From Pseudomonadota bacterium (GTDB lineage: Bacteria; Pseudomonadota; Alphaproteobacteria; Sneathiellales; Sneathiellaceae): 64,000 nt of DNA. Below the pieces are notes generated by a model. That model saw only the letters and a list, made by a program, of their open reading frames with translations. It was not told where the DNA came from and searched no databases. Position numbers and translations under genes: made by a program. Positions 15,979-24,395 of this stretch are shown one piece after another (position 1 is the first letter of the stretch; each line of letters starts with the position of its first letter). Location of the stretch: NCBI GenBank assembly GCA_024743055.1, contig JANSXH010000012.1, positions 62,001 to 126,000 of the forward strand. Reading direction: 5' to 3'.

Positions 15979-16602
15979 ATGGAAAAAACATCGCAGGATC
16001 GCATTCTCTATCTTCTTAAAAGCCAGGGACCGCAAATGGCAAGAGACATTGCTGCTGATCTGGAAGTTACGACGCCGGGTGCACAGCAGAAGCTGGCCAA
16101 GCTTGCGGAGATGGAGCTTATCAGTTTTAAAGATCGTATTCACGGCAAAGGTCGACCGCATCGGTTCTGGGAACTCACGGATAGAGGCCATGCCCGCTTC
16201 CCGGACCGGCATTCTGATTTGACCCTCGACATCCTTCAATCAACGGAAGAGGTGTTTGGCAAAGAAGGGGTAGAGGCTCTGATCAGCCATCGAGAGAAGC
16301 AAACGCTCGCTCTTTATAGTGCTGAGATTGCCAAAAAGAAGACTCTTCCTGAAAGGCTGAAGGCCCTGGTGGAGATTCGATCCCGGGAAGGATATATGGC
16401 GGAAGTTGAGACGCTGGGAAAAGGTGAGTACAGGCTGATTGAAAATCACTGTCCGATCTGCGCTGCCGCCACCAAATGTCAAGGATTGTGCCGCTCGGAA
16501 CTCGATATCTTCCGGATGATCCTGGGGCCGGAAGCACAGGTCGAGCGGGAGGACCATATTCTCGCCGGGGCTCGCCGTTGCGCCTACCGAATAACAATTT
16601 AG
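15979..16602 (+). CDS. HTH regulator with cysteine cluster, SufR-like
   Basis: The 207-residue protein has an N-terminal winged helix-turn-helix (residues 5-75; QMARDIAADLEVTTPGAQQKLAKL) and a C-terminal cysteine region. The latter reads NHCPICAAATKCQGLCRSELD, ending GARRCAYRI; the five cysteines resemble the 4Fe-4S site of SufR-type repressors. An Fe-S or metal sensor is therefore likely, by analogy. The ATG at 15979 lacks a ribosome site; a TTG six bases upstream is in frame. The divergent MFS gene is the probable target. Confidence 0.75.
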   Translation: MEKTSQDRILYLLKSQGPQMARDIAADLEVTTPGAQQKLAKLAEMELISFKDRIHGKGRPHRFWELTDRGHARFPDRHSDLTLDILQSTEEVFGKEGVEALISHREKQTLALYSAEIAKKKTLPERLKALVEIRSREGYMAEVETLGKGEYRLIENHCPICAAATKCQGLCRSELDIFRMILGPEAQVEREDHILAGARRCAYRITI

Positions 16603-16606
16603 CTTT

Positions 16607-17695
16607 TTAGGCAGTCGGTTTTTTCTTCAAGTCAAACAGCTTGGTGACATGCCCCATTTTCCGACCATCGCGGGCCTCCGCCTTGCCGTAGAGATGCAGG
16701 CAGTTATCGGGGTCTTTAACCAAATCCTGCCACCCATCAACATCATCCCCGATCAGGTTTTTCATGACGGCGTTGGAATGACGTTTTGACGTCCCCAACG
16801 GAAGGCCGCAGACCGCACGAATAATTTGGTGAAACTGGCTGGTGGGACATGCATCCAAGGTCCAGTGTCCGGAATTGTGAGGACGCGGTGCCAGTTCATT
16901 GACCAGTAAATCCCCGTCCTTGGTCACGAACATCTCGACCGCCAGCAAACCGACCAGATCAATTTTTTTGGCGATTGTTGTCGCCATTTTCAAGGCGTTT
17001 TTGGTGATCCGGTCCGGAATATCCGCCGGGGCCAGCGTGATATCGAGGATATGGTTCTTGTGCAGGTTCTCAACTGGAACAAAGGCATCGGTTTCTCCAT
17101 TGGGGCTGCGCGCCACAATCACAGAGATTTCCATCTTGAAATTGACGAAGCCTTCAAGAATGGAGGGAGCATTTTTCATTTGCGACCAGGCATCATCAAT
17201 CTGGCTGGCCTGACTGATCTTAACCTGGCCTTTGCCGTCATACCCTAGTCGTCGGGTTTTAAGGACAGCCGGGGTGCCGACCTGCTGAACCGCCTGAACC
17301 AGGTCATCGAGATTTTCGACATTGGCGAATGACGTTGTCCCAATTCCCAAATTATTGACGAAACTTTTCTCCAGTAGCCGGTCCTGGGTAATCTCGAGGA
17401 CCTTATTGTTAGGTCGGACGGGGACAAACTCGCTGAGATATTCAACCGTTGTGGTCGGGATATTTTCAAACTCCAACGTCACCACATCTACTGCTTCAGC
17501 GAAGGCTTTGAGCGCATCCTTGTCACTATAGCTGGCAACCGTAGAACGATGACTGACCTGGGCGGCAGGGCTGTTTTCCTCCTGTCCATAGATATGGACA
17601 TAGTAACCAAGTTCCGCAGCCGCCATGGCCATCATCCGACCAAGCTGTCCATCCCCTAGAATGCCGATCCGGCCGCCGGGTGCAATCAGTGTCAT
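16607..17695 (-). CDS. purK: N5-carboxyaminoimidazole ribonucleotide synthase
   Basis: The 362-residue ATP-grasp enzyme carboxylates AIR with bicarbonate and ATP, in purine synthesis. Recognised segments are GRIGILGDGQLGRMMAMAA (N-terminal loop), PAVLKTRRLGYDGKGQ (ATP-binding lysines) and NELAPRPHNSGHWT (metal and substrate site). It lies 19 bp after purE on the same strand, the usual purEK order. Its end is 4 bp from the convergent regulator stop, with no obvious terminator between. Confidence 0.95.
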   Translation of the reverse strand: MTLIAPGGRIGILGDGQLGRMMAMAAAELGYYVHIYGQEENSPAAQVSHRSTVASYSDKDALKAFAEAVDVVTLEFENIPTTTVEYLSEFVPVRPNNKVLEITQDRLLEKSFVNNLGIGTTSFANVENLDDLVQAVQQVGTPAVLKTRRLGYDGKGQVKISQASQIDDAWSQMKNAPSILEGFVNFKMEISVIVARSPNGETDAFVPVENLHKNHILDITLAPADIPDRITKNALKMATTIAKKIDLVGLLAVEMFVTKDGDLLVNELAPRPHNSGHWTLDACPTSQFHQIIRAVCGLPLGTSKRHSNAVMKNLIGDDVDGWQDLVKDPDNCLHLYGKAEARDGRKMGHVTKLFDLKKKPTA

Positions 17696-17714
17696 GGGTA
17701 TTTTTCCTTAAAAA

Positions 17715-18206
17715 TCAGGATTTTGGTTCGATGGTAACCGCTTCGGTTTGCTGCTCGCGCCAGATGTTGATTGCACGGGCGTATTGCTCATTTTCAAGTG
17801 CAAGTATCTGAACGGCAAGCAAGGCGGCATTGATTGCACCTGCCCGGCCGATGGCCAGAGTGCCGACCGGAACGCCGCCCGGCATCTGAACAATGGATAA
17901 CAAACTGTCCATTCCCTTCAAGGCTTTGCTTTCGATAGGGACACCGAGGACGGGAAGAGGGGTCAAAGCTGCGACCATGCCTGGTAAATGGGCTGATCCG
18001 CCTGCGGCGGCGATGATGACCTTCAGGCCTCTGATTTTTGCCTGCTCGGCATATTCATACATCCGTTTTGGGGTGCGGTGGGCAGAAACAATCCGGGTCT
18101 CAAAAGGAACCTCCAACGCCTCAAGGGTATCGGCGGCATTTTTCATGATTTCCCAGTCGGACTGGCTTCCCATGATGATCCCAATTTCAATGTCTGGATT
18201 GCTCAT
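17715..18206 (-). CDS. purE: N5-carboxyaminoimidazole ribonucleotide mutase
   Basis: The 163-residue class I PurE moves the carboxylate of N5-CAIR to C4, the step after PurK. Signatures are [13 protein letters not shown] at the N-terminus, [14 protein letters not shown] with the active-site His, and [14 protein letters not shown]. Length is typical. purE and purK form a two-gene operon; a promoter is expected in the 196 bp up to the divergent diguanylate cyclase. Confidence 0.95.
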   Translation of the reverse strand: MSNPDIEIGIIMGSQSDWEIMKNAADTLEALEVPFETRIVSAHRTPKRMYEYAEQAKIRGLKVIIAAAGGSAHLPGMVAALTPLPVLGVPIESKALKGMDSLLSIVQMPGGVPVGTLAIGRAGAINAALLAVQILALENEQYARAINIWREQQTEAVTIEPKS

Positions 18207-18402
18207 TACCTGCGCCCCTGAATATTCAGTTTGTCATTCGAAGACGCGGATTATAGGCATGCGCAGAAAAGACGCAAGAGAAGCCTTAGCAATGATCAGT
18301 CAAGAGTTGTAAAACACAAGATGTTGATAGATTCCTTTGAAATTTACAAAATAATGTAATACTTTAAACATCAGTAATATTGTTTTGGGGGCGGGAAATA
18401 CC

Positions 18403-19140
18403 GTGAAAATTGGCTCAAGCAGCGGACCAAGAGCTACTGAAAGAACCGTTAGAACTACAGCCGCCCGCGCGGCAAGTGCGACCCAATCGGCCGTAGCCCC
18501 GAGGGACATAGAAGATACAGCCTCTGTTCTTGGAATTCCTGAAGAAGAAGTGACCCCTCGGGTACGAGACGCCATCGTCACTCTGATGGCAGAAGTAGAC
18601 AGATTACGTCGCTCTCTCGGTCAGATTACTCAGCGCCTGAATGATACAGAGCAGTTGGCGGATCAGGATCCGCTGCTTCCGATTTATAATCGTAGAGCCT
18701 TTGTGCGTGAGCTGACACGGGTCCAGGCCTCTGTTGAACGGTACAAGACGGAGGCAAGCCTGGTTTATATCGATCTTAATCGGTTCAAGGCAATAAATGA
18801 CGAGCATGGCCATGAAGCTGGAGATTATGTTTTAGCAGAAGTGGCCATGCGGCTGGTCGACAGCGTCCGCGAGACAGACATTGTTGGTCGGCTTGGCGGG
18901 GATGAGTTTGGATTGATCCTGTCCCGAACCAGTCTGGAAGCAGCGCGGGTCATCATCGGACGCTTGCCGCAATATATCAGTCAGAAACCCATTACTTGGC
19001 ATGGCAGCATTTTGGAAATCGGGCTTTCAGCCGGGGTTGTTCCGATACAAGCCGGCGGCAACGCAGAGCAGGCTCTGAGCGCAGCAGATACGGCCATGTA
19101 TGAAGATAAAAAAGGCAATGCCCAAGCAGCAGCGGATTAA
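18403..19140 (+). CDS. GGDEF-domain diguanylate cyclase
   Basis: The 245-residue protein has an unstructured Ser/Thr/Ala/Arg-rich N-terminus (about 60 residues), a short coiled coil (VTLMAEVDRLRRSLGQITQRL) and a GGDEF domain. The active-site loop GGDEFG is intact, and the RxxD inhibitory site (RETD) lies five residues before it, so a c-di-GMP-producing, product-inhibited enzyme is expected. It has no membrane segment or signal peptide. The GTG at 18403 was chosen because a GGGGGCGGG stretch lies about 8 nt upstream; a TTG at 18385 is also open. Confidence 0.85.
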   Translation: MKIGSSSGPRATERTVRTTAARAASATQSAVAPRDIEDTASVLGIPEEEVTPRVRDAIVTLMAEVDRLRRSLGQITQRLNDTEQLADQDPLLPIYNRRAFVRELTRVQASVERYKTEASLVYIDLNRFKAINDEHGHEAGDYVLAEVAMRLVDSVRETDIVGRLGGDEFGLILSRTSLEAARVIIGRLPQYISQKPITWHGSILEIGLSAGVVPIQAGGNAEQALSAADTAMYEDKKGNAQAAAD

Positions 19141-19155
19141 GCGCAGATCTTCTAA

Positions 19156-19365
19156 TCAGGCAATAATATCCGGTAAAAGAGAATTCTCCGTCGCAAAAAT
19201 CTGATCCTTGAGAATCAGTTTTCTCTTTTTCAGCCGCTGTAATTGTAAGGTATTGTAGTTTCCAGATTGCACAAGCGCATCAATGGCTAAATCCAAATCG
19301 CTATGTTCCGATTTTAAACTCTGCAATCTCATCCTGAGCACTTCCTGCTCGTCTATTTCCGCCAT
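19156..19365 (-). CDS. YdcH family protein (DUF465)
   Basis: The 69-residue peptide is a coiled-coil DUF465 protein: LKSEHSDLDLAIDAL and LQLQRLKKRKLILKDQI, ending LLPDIIA, follow the family consensus closely. Its function is unknown. It is convergent with the diguanylate cyclase gene (16 bp between stops). A second family member occurs at 20825. Confidence 0.85.
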   Translation of the reverse strand: MAEIDEQEVLRMRLQSLKSEHSDLDLAIDALVQSGNYNTLQLQRLKKRKLILKDQIFATENSLLPDIIA

Positions 19366-19458
19366 AGTCCGAAGTACCTTGAAAACGAATTTCTTACGCA
19401 GGTAAGGTTATGCTAATCTTTGTCGAGCTAGCATGTTATGTTACGAATATCTTAGCAC

Positions 19459-19510
19459 TTTTTGTCGTATAAGCCTAGTTTTTGTCGTATTTCATGCGCA
19501 TTTTCGTCGC
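19459..19510. repeat. Three direct repeats at 20-bp period
   Basis: TTTTTGTCGTAT occurs at 19459-19470 and 19479-19490, and a diverged copy ATTTTCGTCGC at 19500-19510, all exactly 20 bp apart. The array ends 3 bp before the ATG at 19514. A period of two helical turns suggests same-face protein binding, or an upstream element of that gene. Confidence 0.5.
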
Positions 19511-19513
19511 TAA

Positions 19514-20116
19514 ATGACATTTATCCGGAGTCAGAATTTGACGATCTATTCATCTGCCGCCTTTCCCCCCAGCCAGTTTTGGGATTTTGCTGTCAAACTC
19601 TACAGCAACGGTTCCGTATCGGAAGCTTGTCTTGGATTGCAGGACCGCCGGGGAATCGACGTAAATATGCTACTGTTTTGTGTCTGGGTTGCAGCCAGCG
19701 GTCGCGGCCAGCTGACGGAAACGGAAATGGCAGCGGGTATTGAAGCCGGCCAGGTATGGCAGTCAGAAGTTGTCGCACCGTTACGTCATGTGCGCCGATA
19801 TCTCAAAGGACCGATTACACCGGCTGACGGCCGGCTGGGAGCTGAACTTGCCCGGGTGATTACCGAGAGCGAGCTCTATGCGGAGCATATGGAAGTTCAG
19901 ATCCTGAGCGAGATCGTCACTCGGCCTGCGGTCGGTTCCTTCGATAATCAGGAACGCGGACGCGAAGCAGCTGACAATCTGCAGACATATATGATGCAGG
20001 TTCTTGATCGGATTGAAGATCAAGACCGACAGGATCTCCATGCTATCTGGCAGGAAGCCTTTCCCGATGCCAATCCGCGACTGACGGAACTCTTTTTTCC
20101 AATGACTGTCGCTTAA
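19514..20116 (+). CDS. TIGR02444 family protein
   Basis: The 200-residue protein matches the TIGR02444/DUF2390 family: FWDFAVKLYSNGSVSEACLGLQDRRGIDVNMLLFCVWVA near the N-terminus, followed by W-containing helices. Function is unknown. The first ATG lies directly after the 20-bp-period repeats and has no clear ribosome site; a downstream start cannot be excluded, because the family usually begins close to the FW motif. Its stop overlaps the convergent ubiX stop by 4 nt. Confidence 0.75.
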   Translation: MTFIRSQNLTIYSSAAFPPSQFWDFAVKLYSNGSVSEACLGLQDRRGIDVNMLLFCVWVAASGRGQLTETEMAAGIEAGQVWQSEVVAPLRHVRRYLKGPITPADGRLGAELARVITESELYAEHMEVQILSEIVTRPAVGSFDNQERGREAADNLQTYMMQVLDRIEDQDRQDLHAIWQEAFPDANPRLTELFFPMTVA

Positions 20117-20691
20117 GAGCCTTTCAGACCATTCCACTGTTTGGCCAGATCATTTTCCAGCCCCAGAAGATTTAGGATATGACCCACATGCTGGTTGACG
20201 ATATCGTCGATTGAGGAGGGATTGGTATAGAAGGCGGGCACTGGCGGGGCGATGATGGCGCCGATCTCAGCAAGCTGGGTCATGGACCTGAGGTGACCCA
20301 AATGAAACGGCGTTTCACGTACTGATAATATAAGTTTACGGCCTTCTTTTAAAGTAACGTCTGCAGCTCTGGTGAGGAGCGTGCTGGTCACACCAGTATT
20401 GATTTCCGCCATGGAATGGACGGAGCAGGGAACGACAACCATGCCGTCGGTGCGAAATGAGCCTGAGGCGATGGTGGCGCCAATATCAGCCGGTTTATAT
20501 GAGAAATCCGCCAGTTTCTTGACATCTGAGACGCTCAAGTCTGTCTCCTGGGTGATGGTGATTTCGCCGGCTTTGCTGATCACCAAATGGGTTTCCACGG
20601 CAAGTGAACGGCAGACTTCCAGCAGGCGAACGCCATAGTGCGGGCCAGAGGCGCCGCTTATTCCAATCACTATTCTTTTTGCATCGGGCAT
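20113..20691 (-). CDS. ubiX: Flavin prenyltransferase UbiX
   Basis: The 192-residue enzyme makes prenylated FMN, the cofactor of the UbiD decarboxylase in ubiquinone synthesis. Clear motifs are VIGISGASGPHYGVRLLE (FMN phosphate loop), VVPCSVHSMAEI and VRETPFHLGHL (prenyl phosphate site). Its presence fits the COQ9-type protein elsewhere in the window. It stands alone, convergent with the TIGR02444 gene. Confidence 0.93.
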   Translation of the reverse strand: MPDAKRIVIGISGASGPHYGVRLLEVCRSLAVETHLVISKAGEITITQETDLSVSDVKKLADFSYKPADIGATIASGSFRTDGMVVVPCSVHSMAEINTGVTSTLLTRAADVTLKEGRKLILSVRETPFHLGHLRSMTQLAEIGAIIAPPVPAFYTNPSSIDDIVNQHVGHILNLLGLENDLAKQWNGLKGS

Positions 20692-20824
20692 GGTGGCAAA
20701 TTTCTACAAAATATTTTGGTATGAAACCATTGATTCATATCATTCGAGTTCATAATTCTGTAATATAGAGTTGTCCACCGTTGGGTCACCAACGTCCTGT
20801 ATTTTTTAGCTAAGGAGATACACT

Positions 20825-21007
20825 ATGAGCACAGCAGACCATGTTTCACAGCTGACCGAAAAACATCATCAGATTGAAGAAAAAATTCAAGCTGAAATGG
20901 CCAGCCCGTCTGCAGATCATGTGCATATCAGTGAACTCAAGCGAGAAAAACTCAGGATCAAGGAAAAGATATCCTTACTGTCTATGTCGCAGGAATCTGC
21001 ACATTAG
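20825..21007 (+). CDS. Small YdcH-like protein (DUF465)
   Basis: The 60-residue peptide HVSQLTEKHHQIEEKIQAEM...HISELKREKLRIKEKISLL has the DUF465 layout of two short helices with a conserved LKREKLRIKEKI segment. A consensus TAAGGAG ribosome site lies 8 nt before the ATG, which suggests good expression. It is monocistronic, closed by a strong terminator at 21055. Confidence 0.8.
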   Translation: MSTADHVSQLTEKHHQIEEKIQAEMASPSADHVHISELKREKLRIKEKISLLSMSQESAH

Positions 21008-21054
21008 AGAAGAGTAAGCTTCAGTCCCTATTGATTTTGGGGCGAACCGAAAAG

Positions 21055-21083
21055 GCGTTGGAATTCGTTCCGACGCTTTTTTT
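21055..21083 (+). terminator. Rho-independent terminator with UUCG loop
   Basis: GCGTTGGAA pairs with TTCCGACGC (one G-U) around a TTCG tetraloop, followed by seven T. It closes the small DUF465 gene. Confidence 0.92.
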
Positions 21084-21499
21084 AGCCTCAAAAGTTAGAG
21101 TCCCACAGCAAGTACCGGAAAGCAGATTTTGACCGAAACAGACTCGCCAAATCCAGTGAATATCATCGCCGGCAGGAAGGGGATTTTGAGGGCAGAGTCG
21201 ATAAATTGGCCAAAAAGTCAAAATTACCGATTCGTCAAGAAGTTTATTTTTAGAAAGTTTTCCACAAGCTGTTGACGTCGAAACAGCGTTTATACAATAT
21301 GTAGTGGTTGCCCGGCACGCGAGGGGGCATCATTTGTTCGAGTAACGAGATAAAAAACGGCATTTTTTGAAATAAACTGGATAATCTTGGACCCTATTCC
21401 GGAATTATTGCAAAAAAATGGCAATTCGAGCGCAATAACATGACAAAAATAAGATTTTTTGAGTTGTCAAAGAACGAATTTGGTAAGGGGATAAAGTAA
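21084..21499 (+). promoter_or_regulatory. nrdA upstream region with candidate NrdR boxes
   Basis: This 416-bp gap has no convincing gene. ATACAATATGTAGTGG (21292-21307) matches the NrdR consensus acaCwAtATaTwGtgt at 13 of 16 positions. A weaker partner, CCACAAGCTGTTGACG (21262-21277), lies 30 bp upstream, the usual three-turn spacing. TTTTCCACA (21258-21266) is an 8/9 DnaA-box match. A TTGACG (21272) and TACAAT (21293) suggest the promoter overlaps the boxes. The 190-nt leader that follows is AT-rich, and I see no defined structure in it. Confidence 0.6.
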
Positions 21500-23377
21500 A
21501 TGCTCGATACGGTCGATATGCTAACTGACATCGTACAGGTGAAGGGCGGTGCGCGTGTTCATATAGATCACAGTCGTGACAAATATTTGACAGAGTTCGG
21601 CATGGCGGTGCTTAAGGACCGCTACCTGCTCCCGGAAGAAAGTTTTCAGGATCTGTTCGGCCGGGTCGCCAGTGCCTATGGTGAAGGTGATGCCCATGCT
21701 CAACGTATCTATGAATATATCAGCAAGCTCTGGTTCATGCCCTCAACCCCGGTTCTCAGCAATGGCGGGTCGAGTCGTGGTCTGCCGATCTCTTGTTTTT
21801 TGAACGAATCCAACGACAGCCTGAAAGGCATTGTCGATCTGTGGACGGAAAATGTCTGGCTCGCCTCAAAAGGTGGCGGCATTGGTAGCTACTGGGGTAA
21901 TTTGCGATCCATCGGGGAAGGCGTCGGGGCCGTCGGGAAAACCTCCGGTGTAGTGCCGTTTATCAGGGTCATGGACAGCCTTACTCTTGCCATCAGTCAG
22001 GGCAGCCTGCGTCGCGGCTCCGCGGCCGTTTATCTGCCCGTTTCCCATCCGGAGATAGAGGAATTTGTCGAAATCCGCCGCCCGACCGGCGGGGATCCCA
22101 ACCGCAAGACCCCGAACCTGCATCACGGCATCCTCATTTCCGATGCTTTCATGCGGGCTGTCGAGGAAGACGGGGAGTGGGCTTTGACCAGCCCCAAGGA
22201 TGACGCGGTTGTCCGGACCATCAGCGCCCGCAGCCTGTGGATCCGTATTCTCACGGCTCGGGTCGAAACCGGTGAGCCCTATATTATCTTCAATGATCGG
22301 GTGAACAGCCTGGTGCCAGAGCATCACAAGCTCGCCGGCTTGTCCGTAAAGACGTCAAATCTCTGCGCTGAGATCACTCTGCCGACAGGGATCGATCATC
22401 TCGGCAATGACCGGACAGCTGTTTGCTGCCTGTCGTCCCTTAATCTTGAGAAATATGATGATTGGCAGGGGCAGGACGGCTTTATCGAAGACGTGATGCT
22501 GTTCCTCGACAATGTCCTGCAGGATTTCATTGATCGTGCGCCTGATGAGATGGAGCGGGCCAAATATGCCGCCATGCGCGAACGCAGTGTTGGCCTTGGT
22601 GTGATGGGTTTTCATTCCTTCCTGCAGGCGAAACGAGTGCCGCTGGAATCGGTTATGGCCAAGGTCTGGAACAACAAGATCTTCACTCATATCCAAGAAG
22701 GCGTGAATGCGGCGTCCAAATCTCTGGCGACTTTACGCGGGGCCTGTCCCGATGCGGCCGACTATGGATTTAACGAGCGCTTTTCCAACAAGACTGCCAT
22801 CGCGCCGACAGCTTCCATCTCCATCATCTGTGGTGGGGCCAGCCCGGGAATCGAACCGGCGGCGGCCAACAGCTACACCCATAAGACTTTGTCCGGGTCC
22901 TTCAATGTCCGCAATCCGCACCTGAAGGCACTGCTGGCCGAGAAGGGACAGGACACGGAGGAGATCTGGAGCTCGATCACCGTTAAGGAAGGCTCGGTCC
23001 AGCATCTCGATTTCCTTGATGATCATGAGAAAGACGTGTTCAAGACGGCGTTTGAGCTGGATCAACGCTGGATCATCGAGCTCGCTGCCGATCGCACACC
23101 GATGATTGATCAGTCCCAGTCCGTGAATATCTTCCTGCCGGCGGATGTCCATAAACGGGATCTGCATCAGATTCATTTCCAGGCCTGGAAGCAAGGGGTC
23201 AAAAGCCTCTATTACTGCCGCTCCAAGTCCATGCAGCGGGCCGAGGTGGTGGCGACCAAGGAAGAGCTGCCGTCGGAGCTTACGGATCTTGCGGCAACTT
23301 TATCCATTGCCGCGAAATCCATGCTTGAAACCGGCGGCGAAACCACCGACTATGAGGAATGCCTAGCCTGCCAGTAA
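21500..23377 (+). CDS. nrdA: Ribonucleotide reductase class I, large subunit
   Basis: The 625-residue alpha subunit reduces ribonucleoside diphosphates. It contains PSTPVLSNGG, the active-site cysteine block TSNLCAEITLP with Asn, Cys and Glu of the radical site, the loop SIICGGASPGIEPAAANSYTHK, and a C-terminal CLACQ thiol pair for re-reduction. It is over 100 residues shorter than E. coli NrdA because the N-terminal ATP-cone is absent, so dATP shut-off through this subunit is not expected. nrdB follows after 46 bp. NrdR-like boxes lie upstream. Confidence 0.93.
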   Translation: MLDTVDMLTDIVQVKGGARVHIDHSRDKYLTEFGMAVLKDRYLLPEESFQDLFGRVASAYGEGDAHAQRIYEYISKLWFMPSTPVLSNGGSSRGLPISCFLNESNDSLKGIVDLWTENVWLASKGGGIGSYWGNLRSIGEGVGAVGKTSGVVPFIRVMDSLTLAISQGSLRRGSAAVYLPVSHPEIEEFVEIRRPTGGDPNRKTPNLHHGILISDAFMRAVEEDGEWALTSPKDDAVVRTISARSLWIRILTARVETGEPYIIFNDRVNSLVPEHHKLAGLSVKTSNLCAEITLPTGIDHLGNDRTAVCCLSSLNLEKYDDWQGQDGFIEDVMLFLDNVLQDFIDRAPDEMERAKYAAMRERSVGLGVMGFHSFLQAKRVPLESVMAKVWNNKIFTHIQEGVNAASKSLATLRGACPDAADYGFNERFSNKTAIAPTASISIICGGASPGIEPAAANSYTHKTLSGSFNVRNPHLKALLAEKGQDTEEIWSSITVKEGSVQHLDFLDDHEKDVFKTAFELDQRWIIELAADRTPMIDQSQSVNIFLPADVHKRDLHQIHFQAWKQGVKSLYYCRSKSMQRAEVVATKEELPSELTDLAATLSIAAKSMLETGGETTDYEECLACQ

Positions 23378-23423
23378 AGGGCCGGGCAATTCCCAGTTCA
23401 ACAATCTAGATAAGAGCACGATC

Positions 23424-24383
23424 ATGTCCTTGCTTGATGCAAAGCCGGTTTACAAACCCTTCTCCTACCCCTGGTGCTATGATGCCTGGCTGATGCAGCA
23501 GCAGATTCACTGGTTGCCCGAGGAGGTGCCGCTGGCGGATGATGTCAAGGATTGGCATAACACCTTGTCGGAGACTGAGCGTCATCTGCTGACCCAGATT
23601 TTCCGGTTTTTCACCCAGTCGGATATTGAGGTGAATAACTGCTATATGCGTCATTACAGCCGGGTCTTCAAACCGACGGAAGTGCAGATGATGCTGGCCG
23701 CTTTCTCCAATATGGAGACGGTGCATATCGCCGCCTATTCCCATCTGCTCGACACCATCGGCATGCCGGAGACCGAATATTCCGCCTTCCTCCATTACAA
23801 GGAGATGAAGGACAAATACGATTACATGCAGCAGTTCAATGTCGACAGCAAGAAGGACATTGCCAAGACCCTGGCCGTGTTCGGCGCCTTTACTGAAGGG
23901 CTGCAGCTGTTCGCGAGCTTCGCCATCCTGCTCAACTTCCCCCGCATGGGCAAGATGAAGGGCATGGGCCAGATCGTCACCTGGTCGGTCCGCGATGAAT
24001 CACTGCATTGCAATTCCATCGTCAAGCTGTTCAAGACCTTTGTGTCGGAAAACCCTGAGATCTGGACGGAAGACTTCCAGGCCGAGCTCTATCAGACCTG
24101 CCGCGAAATCGTCGAGCATGAAGACGCCTTTATCGACCTTGCGTTCGATGCAGGTGAGATTGAGGGCCTGACCCCGGATGAAATCAAGTCCTACATCCGC
24201 TACATCGCTGACCGTCGCCTCGGTCAACTCGGCCTCGATGAAATCTACCATATCGAGAAAAACCCACTTCCCTGGCTCGACTCCATCCTCAACGCCGTGG
24301 AGCACACTAACTTCTTCGAAAACCGCGCCACGGAATATTCGAAGGCGGCCACCAAAGGAAGCTGGGAAGAGGCGTTTGCCTGA
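23424..24383 (+). CDS. nrdB: Ribonucleotide reductase class I, small subunit
   Basis: The 319-residue beta subunit has a full diiron set: Asp67, Glu98, His101, Glu158, Glu192 and His195. Tyr105, four residues after His101 (METVHIAAYSH), matches the radical tyrosine, so a conventional tyrosyl-radical class Ia-type enzyme is expected. There is no ATP-cone at its N-terminus either. The C-terminal tail KGSWEEAFA presumably docks on NrdA. A ComB-like gene begins 13 bp later. Confidence 0.93.
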   Translation: MSLLDAKPVYKPFSYPWCYDAWLMQQQIHWLPEEVPLADDVKDWHNTLSETERHLLTQIFRFFTQSDIEVNNCYMRHYSRVFKPTEVQMMLAAFSNMETVHIAAYSHLLDTIGMPETEYSAFLHYKEMKDKYDYMQQFNVDSKKDIAKTLAVFGAFTEGLQLFASFAILLNFPRMGKMKGMGQIVTWSVRDESLHCNSIVKLFKTFVSENPEIWTEDFQAELYQTCREIVEHEDAFIDLAFDAGEIEGLTPDEIKSYIRYIADRRLGQLGLDEIYHIEKNPLPWLDSILNAVEHTNFFENRATEYSKAATKGSWEEAFA

Positions 24384-24395
24384 GGGGGAGGCCTC

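Noticed and set aside
18300-18581. 93-codon frame antisense to the start of the GGDEF gene
   Set aside because: It overlaps the low-complexity N-terminus of a gene with an intact GGDEF domain and has no ribosome site or family resemblance.
19498-19510. 13-mer GCATTTTCGTCGC shared with 38031-38043
   Set aside because: A shared 13-mer is expected by chance in 64 kb; at 38031 it is part of a sigma-54-like site, at 19498 the GG is missing.
21021-21221. 66-codon minus-strand frame after the DUF465 gene
   Set aside because: It runs through the strong UUCG terminator at 21055-21083 and has no recognisable domain.
22846-22857. GGGAATCGAACC, like a tRNA T-arm on the minus strand
   Set aside because: It lies inside the conserved nrdA loop (SPGIEP), and no acceptor, D- or anticodon stem can be drawn around it.
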